DNA of 64,000 nucleotides from PCPOR2b sp965220385. Lineage in GTDB: Bacteria; Poribacteria; WGA-4E; PCPOR2b. The position numbers and the translations under genes were made by a program. Below, one piece after another: positions 60,149 to 64,000 of this stretch. The number at the start of each line of letters is the position of its first letter. Positions within the stretch are counted from its first letter, which is position 1. The notes under the pieces are model-generated. The model saw only the letters and a list, made by a program, of their open reading frames with translations. It made no database searches and was not told the origin of the DNA. The stretch lies in assembly GCA_965220385.1 (NCBI GenBank), contig OZ244825.1:1-64000 (forward strand), written 5' to 3'.

Positions 60149-61558
60149 ATGAAAGAATGGAAAGGGGAGCAGAAGTATTGTCTCCTCATTTTCTCTTTTC
60201 TCCTTATGGCTCTGTGCTTCCACCGTCTCCCTGCCGAATGGATAGAAGATACTAGTCAAAATCTACCAGTTTGCACTGTGACGGAGGATCAACATTTTCC
60301 TGATCTAATTTCTGACAATCATGGCGGCGTCATTGTCGCATGGCGCGATGTTAGGAACGGCAATCGGGATGTGTTCGCACAACGGATCAGCACAAATGGC
60401 GAGATCCTGTGGGAAAACAGTGGCATTCCGATCTGCGTACAGCCCAGCGCGCAAAGCTGGCCCCTGCTCGTTCCCGATGCGGAGGAAGGGGTAATCCTTG
60501 TTTTTGGAGATTCTCGCCACCGTAACAGGGACATCTATGCCCAACGCATTGACGGAAATGGCAAGTTGCTTTGGGATGAGGATGGCGTTCCTGTCAGCAT
60601 CGCTCCCTTCCTGAAAGAGGATGTCAAAGCGATTTCTGACGGTAAGGGTGGCGCGATTATTGTGTGGGAAGATTCCCGGCACGGCAATTTGGATATCTAT
60701 GCGCAACGGATTGATGGCGATGGCAAACCGGTTTGGCAACTTAACGGTGTGCCTGTCTATAAAGGAGAGGGCGATCAGTATGATCCGTTTTTGACGACAG
60801 ACGATGCCGGCGGCGCAATCATCGCATGGTGGGATATCAGCACGCCGGACTGGAATGTTTTTGCACAACGGATGGGTGCTACGGGTGAACCAGTTTGGGA
60901 AGATGGGGGTGTTCCGGTATGCATAGCCCCCGGCAATCAGGGCGGTCCATTTGTTGTCGCCGATGGTTCGGGTGGTGCATTTATTGTCTGGTCAGACTAC
61001 CGCAACGACCCGAATATTTTCAGCAGCGCAGATATCTACGCCCAACGTATTGATGCAAACGGACAGGCGCTCTGGGAAAAGGATGGGGTCAATTTCTGTA
61101 ATGACCCGTCAAATCAACAGCAACCTGAAGGAATCAGCGATGGTGTAGGTGGACTGATTGTTACTTGGTGGGATGACCGTGACATTTTCGCCGACATCTA
61201 CGCACAGCGAATCGCGCCCGATGGGGTGCCGATGTGGCAGGAGAACGGGACTCCTATCTGTGTGGCAGCGGGGGTGCAACGTGAACCGCACCTCGTTTCT
61301 GACGGCTCACAAGGTGCAATTATCTACTGGAAAGATTTTCGGGAGGACTATGGGAACGTTACCGCCGATGCAATCTATGCCCAACGGATTGATGGGAACG
61401 GAAAATCTATCTGGACATTCAACGGGCGGCCGGTATCTACAGCCGACGGTGATCAGATTGCGCCGCGTGCAATCCCGAACGGCAAGGGCGGGGCGTTTAT
61501 AGTCTGGAGTGATTACCGGGGCAAAGACGCTGATATATACATCCATCAAATTCCTTAA
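60149..61558 (+). CDS. Secreted repeat protein, possible beta-propeller
   Basis: A 469-residue protein. A hydrophobic signal segment (CLLIFSFLLMALCFH, about 11-25) is followed by about eight imperfect repeats of 45-55 residues with the consensus 'GGAIIVWEDSRHGxxDIYAQRIDxxGxxLW'. Repeated Trp/Asp-Ser-Arg strand motifs fit a beta-propeller or a stacked beta fold. Such proteins often coat or bind other molecules. No known family is named. The 3' end overlaps the stop of the convergent CoxG-like gene by 4 bp. Confidence 0.65.
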   Translation: MKEWKGEQKYCLLIFSFLLMALCFHRLPAEWIEDTSQNLPVCTVTEDQHFPDLISDNHGGVIVAWRDVRNGNRDVFAQRISTNGEILWENSGIPICVQPSAQSWPLLVPDAEEGVILVFGDSRHRNRDIYAQRIDGNGKLLWDEDGVPVSIAPFLKEDVKAISDGKGGAIIVWEDSRHGNLDIYAQRIDGDGKPVWQLNGVPVYKGEGDQYDPFLTTDDAGGAIIAWWDISTPDWNVFAQRMGATGEPVWEDGGVPVCIAPGNQGGPFVVADGSGGAFIVWSDYRNDPNIFSSADIYAQRIDANGQALWEKDGVNFCNDPSNQQQPEGISDGVGGLIVTWWDDRDIFADIYAQRIAPDGVPMWQENGTPICVAAGVQREPHLVSDGSQGAIIYWKDFREDYGNVTADAIYAQRIDGNGKSIWTFNGRPVSTADGDQIAPRAIPNGKGGAFIVWSDYRGKDADIYIHQIP

Positions 61559-62007
61559 GTACCCGCTTCGGATTTCGCCAACTGCTCAACCTCGCTGAAG
61601 AATTTGCCGATCATCATCTTAGATGCACTTCCCATGACCCGCTGCCCCACGCGAGCAAGTCTTCCACCAACCGTTAAGTCTCCAACCAAACTGACCGATG
61701 TCTGATTCTCGCCGGCTTCTTCCAGCGTGAAGTCACACGTCCCGTTGACAAATCCAATCTTGCTTTCACCTTGGACACCTAAGCGGTAAGCCGAAGGGGG
61801 TTCTTTATTCTCTATCTGGACTGAGCCTTGATATACCCCTTTAATCATAGCAACGCCTACCTTGATTGTTGCCTCGAATTTATCGTCGCCAAGGGGCTTC
61901 AACGCTTCGCAGCCGGGGATACATTGCTGCAAAAGCTCAGGAGTCGTGAAATATTCCCAGACCCTTTCACGCGGGGCGGGAACTGTGTAATCGCCTTTGA
62001 TTTGCAC
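61555..62007 (-). CDS. CoxG-like SRPBCC-fold protein
   Basis: A 150-residue protein, start GTG 62007, with AAGGA upstream; the TTG at 62013 overlaps it. It begins QIKGDYTVPAPRERVWEYF and has PELLQQCIPGCEALKPL and VSLVGDLTVGGRLARVG. These are the hallmarks of CoxG/SRPBCC proteins that help assemble or anchor carbon-monoxide-dehydrogenase-type molybdo-enzymes or bind lipids. No cox genes are nearby. It runs towards the repeat protein gene. Confidence 0.82.
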   Translation of the reverse strand: MQIKGDYTVPAPRERVWEYFTTPELLQQCIPGCEALKPLGDDKFEATIKVGVAMIKGVYQGSVQIENKEPPSAYRLGVQGESKIGFVNGTCDFTLEEAGENQTSVSLVGDLTVGGRLARVGQRVMGSASKMMIGKFFSEVEQLAKSEAGT

Positions 62008-62092
62008 TGTCAAAATTCCTTATGTTGTTATGTTAAGCCAAGTGTTCTTCAAATATAGCACCCGTGCTATCATCATAAATCTGTCTTTGCTG

Positions 62093-63403
62093 CTAGTCCT
62101 GTTGGGAGTCAACAGCATCCGATCTGGATGTGCTTTTGGTGATCGTTCCGAACAGATGCCCTCCGTATCTGCCGCCGCTCCAAGTGCCGGCGTATTGTCC
62201 GCGATAGATTATCACCCTCGCGGTGTAGGTTCCCAAGTTTGGAAGCTCCAGGTCGGTCAATGTGATGATAGGGGTGTCATCTGCCCATTTGACCTCAAGT
62301 TTTAATGGAACAGTTACGTCTCTGCCACCGTACTGGACGCGTGTAAAGAAGAGCCAGTAATCGCCGCTCAATTTACTAACTTTTGCAATGGTATACTTCT
62401 CTTCTCTTAGATTGCCTGAATCTTCTTCCCCTGTGATGGTGAAGTGACCGACGAGCGTTACGCCTGAAAGCATCTCTTGAAATCGCTGTTCATTGGGGGT
62501 GAGGGCGCTTGGGACCGGTGATGGAGGGGATTGCTCTGCCTGCTCACGCTCGGTTGCGTCCGGCTGCATCGGTTGCTCAGCGGGGAGTTGACCAATGATA
62601 TGGGTAACGAGCGCTGCGGAATTGCGGGCAGCGATTTTATAGTACTTCTTAAAATCGTCGGAAGCATTTGCATTGGCATTATCGCTAAGGCTGCGCACGA
62701 CCAAGCAGGGGACATTCTGTTGCCAGCAGATTTGGGCGACCGCTGCACCTTCCATCTCTACCGCATCTGCACCGAAATTTTCGTGCAAGGCGCTTCTTTT
62801 GGCATCAAGAGCGACAAACACATCTCCAGTTACGACTGTTCCTTTGACGATTCGAGGTAGCCGTTCGCCTTGAGCGGTTTGAAATGGGTTGAGTTCAAGA
62901 TGCTCCGTGGCGGCTTCTGCTGTCTGTAAGAGCTCAGGATCGGCGGGAAAGAAGACAGGATTTCGTCTTCCATTGATAGGATTCCTGACACCCATGTTTT
63001 CGATCTCGGCTGATTCTAATCTGCCCAAATCGTGTTGCGCTGTCTTTTCTGCGATAACAATATCGCCGAGCTGCAAATCTGGGTTCAATCCGCCGGCTAC
63101 TCCTGTGAAGATAGCTCGACTGGGACGAAAATGCTCAATGATCAACGTGGCTGTCATCGCTGCGTTGACTTTAGCAACTCCTGTCCTTGCGATAACGACG
63201 TTCCGTTGGTTGAGCGTGCCAGTGAGGAACTGTATCCCCTCGATAATGTGTGCCTTCGGATTTGCGAGTTTTGCCTCAAGAATTGCGACTTCCTCATCAA
63301 ATGCACCGAGTATTGCAACAGGTGATGCGTGTACACCAGTTCCCGAAATAAGCAGAAGCAGAGTTGCACCCCAGATCAGTGCGATGCGTAAAGTTGTTTT
63401 CAT
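62093..63403 (-). CDS. Exported MTA/SAH-nucleosidase-family protein with extra C-terminal domain
   Basis: A 436-residue protein, ATG 63403. A signal peptide (LIWGATLLLLISGTGVHA) precedes an MTAN-type domain: AILGAFDEEVAIL with the catalytic Glu, TGVAGGLNPD, the EMEGAAVAQI Glu, and VRSLSDNANA with the catalytic Asp. Such enzymes normally cleave methylthioadenosine or adenosylhomocysteine in the cytoplasm and are about 230 residues. Here a Pro/Glu linker and a C-terminal domain of about 140 residues (LSGVTLVGHFTITGEEDSG onward) are added. Role outside the cytoplasm unknown. Confidence 0.8.
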   Translation of the reverse strand: MKTTLRIALIWGATLLLLISGTGVHASPVAILGAFDEEVAILEAKLANPKAHIIEGIQFLTGTLNQRNVVIARTGVAKVNAAMTATLIIEHFRPSRAIFTGVAGGLNPDLQLGDIVIAEKTAQHDLGRLESAEIENMGVRNPINGRRNPVFFPADPELLQTAEAATEHLELNPFQTAQGERLPRIVKGTVVTGDVFVALDAKRSALHENFGADAVEMEGAAVAQICWQQNVPCLVVRSLSDNANANASDDFKKYYKIAARNSAALVTHIIGQLPAEQPMQPDATEREQAEQSPPSPVPSALTPNEQRFQEMLSGVTLVGHFTITGEEDSGNLREEKYTIAKVSKLSGDYWLFFTRVQYGGRDVTVPLKLEVKWADDTPIITLTDLELPNLGTYTARVIIYRGQYAGTWSGGRYGGHLFGTITKSTSRSDAVDSQQD

Positions 63404-63458
63404 AGTAGTATTTCCAGAATCTGAAGCAAGTTGATTGTAGAGAGATATTTTCCACAGG

Positions 63459-64000
63459 TTAAGCCTGTTGGAATTCAGCATCTGTGTCTAGTGGATAAAT
63501 AGGACGGCGTACTTTCTGGTAGTCGTAACTGAAGAGATCTGCGCTATGCACGCCGGGGGTGTCTGCCTCCAAGATCTCATGGGCGATGGGTGTATAGTCC
63601 GCGCGAAAATGAACTGCTGATTTGAGCGCAATGATTTTCCTGTCTCTCGGTTCAATGCCGACGCTACGAAGCACCTCGGCATCAAGGGGTTGGAAACGCC
63701 GTTCCGTCAGGATGATTTCCACACCGCCGACTCGGATGACAGCCGTCCGCCCCAAACTGCTCCTGACACCGCGCGCCATCGGACCCTTGTGAACAAAGTT
63801 TCCGTCGGAAATTGTCTTTACATAGCCTGTCAGTGGGACCGGATCGCCGTGCAGCGGAATCGTCTTTCCGCCGACATTGAGCCCTACCGTATTGCCAACA
63901 CCTGCTTCGATGGCAAGTGATACGGACTCCGGATCAGCAATTATAGCAATAACCGCATCTTGTACATCAGCTTCAATGAATTTCCGAAGAATAATTGTTC
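63459..64000 (-). CDS. M81 family (MlrC-like) metallopeptidase, N-terminal part cut off by window edge
   Basis: The frame is open from the stop at 63459 to the window edge, giving 180 residues. It contains GLNVGGKTIPLHGDPVPL, ISDGNFVHKGPMARG, FRADYTPIA and DTPGVHSADL, the C-terminal blocks of the M81/MlrC family, which break down amide or peptide bonds (first seen in microcystin degradation). An internal ATG at 63779 is not a real start. The product ends in YPLDTDAEFQQA. It is upstream of the exported nucleosidase gene. Confidence 0.88.
   Translation of the reverse strand, partial: TIILRKFIEADVQDAVIAIIADPESVSLAIEAGVGNTVGLNVGGKTIPLHGDPVPLTGYVKTISDGNFVHKGPMARGVRSSLGRTAVIRVGGVEIILTERRFQPLDAEVLRSVGIEPRDRKIIALKSAVHFRADYTPIAHEILEADTPGVHSADLFSYDYQKVRRPIYPLDTDAEFQQA

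Noticed and set aside
63779..63779. ATG at 63779 as start of the M81 gene
   Set aside because: The frame stays open with family motifs to the window edge, so this ATG is internal.

Overview
ORGANISM. The window looks like a chromosomal segment of an uncultured, sponge- or marine-associated bacterium, most likely Candidatus Poribacteria (inference). The reasons are the gene content: two phytanoyl-CoA-type dioxygenases, six enolase-superfamily (mandelate racemase/muconate lactonizing) enzymes, a sulfatase-like protein, Gfo/Idh/MocA oxidoreductases, a creatininase-family amidohydrolase, an orphan TAXI solute-binding protein, secreted internalin-type leucine-rich-repeat (LRR) proteins ending in dockerin modules, and many small toxin-antitoxin modules. 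GC is moderate, Shine-Dalgarno sites of the GGAGG type are common, and several genes start with TTG or GTG behind a strong ribosome site. No taxonomic marker gene is present, so this assignment rests on gene content alone. LAYOUT. 1-10.9 kb is almost entirely minus strand: an edge-truncated sugar isomerase/epimerase, a UbiX-like flavin prenyltransferase, a lone DUF2281 antitoxin-like protein, a LarA/DUF2088-type isomerase-like protein, a six-hairpin-like protein, a fatty-acid desaturase, a zinc alcohol dehydrogenase, a DUF433 protein, a structured 160-bp repeat, and a dioxygenase / Gfo-Idh-MocA / hydantoinase-B run. 11-16.9 kb is mostly plus strand: TPR lipoprotein, P-loop-like protein, HflX, a DUF433/DUF5615 toxin-antitoxin pair on the minus strand with a frameshifted toxin, an MBL-like protein and a creatininase-like hydrolase. 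16.9-30.2 kb is minus strand and catabolic: luciferase-like monooxygenase, TAXI binding protein, an LRR protein, four enolase-superfamily enzymes, an amidohydrolase and a sulfatase-like protein. 30.4-32 kb holds a TrpD-like protein, 32-34 kb a MazEF-type module and a second dioxygenase, and 34-37 kb two overlapping cyclophilin lipoproteins, a PA-IL-lectin-like protein, DUF1844 and AmrB/MEMO1. 37.3-45.2 kb is a head-to-tail array of three large secreted paralogues (LRR + putative glycosidase barrel + dockerin). 45-50 kb holds HicBA, DapF, a ThuA::Gfo/Idh/MocA fusion and an aldo/keto reductase. 50-53.5 kb holds an alpha/beta hydrolase and two further enolase-superfamily enzymes. 53.6-64 kb holds tRNA-Leu(GAG), a second copy of the structured repeat flanked by an 11-bp direct repeat, a PpiD/SurA-like foldase, a GSA-aminomutase-like aminotransferase, a NUDIX hydrolase, an M23 peptidase, a repeat-rich secreted protein, a CoxG-like protein, an exported nucleosidase and an edge-truncated M81 (MlrC-like) protein. 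HOW IT FITS TOGETHER. Inference: the dehydratases/racemases, dehydrogenases, sulfatase-like protein and amidohydrolases suggest breakdown of acid sugars and sulfated or otherwise modified carbohydrates or amino-acid derivatives. The secreted LRR-glycosidase-dockerin proteins would act at the cell surface or on host matrix. Two features stand out as least explained by known annotation. One is the recently expanded LRR/glycosidase/dockerin array, with near-identical ends and divergent recognition repeats. The other is the 160-bp mobile element, with terminal inverted repeats enclosing two perfect 10-bp hairpins, one copy sitting in the leader of the PpiD-like gene.
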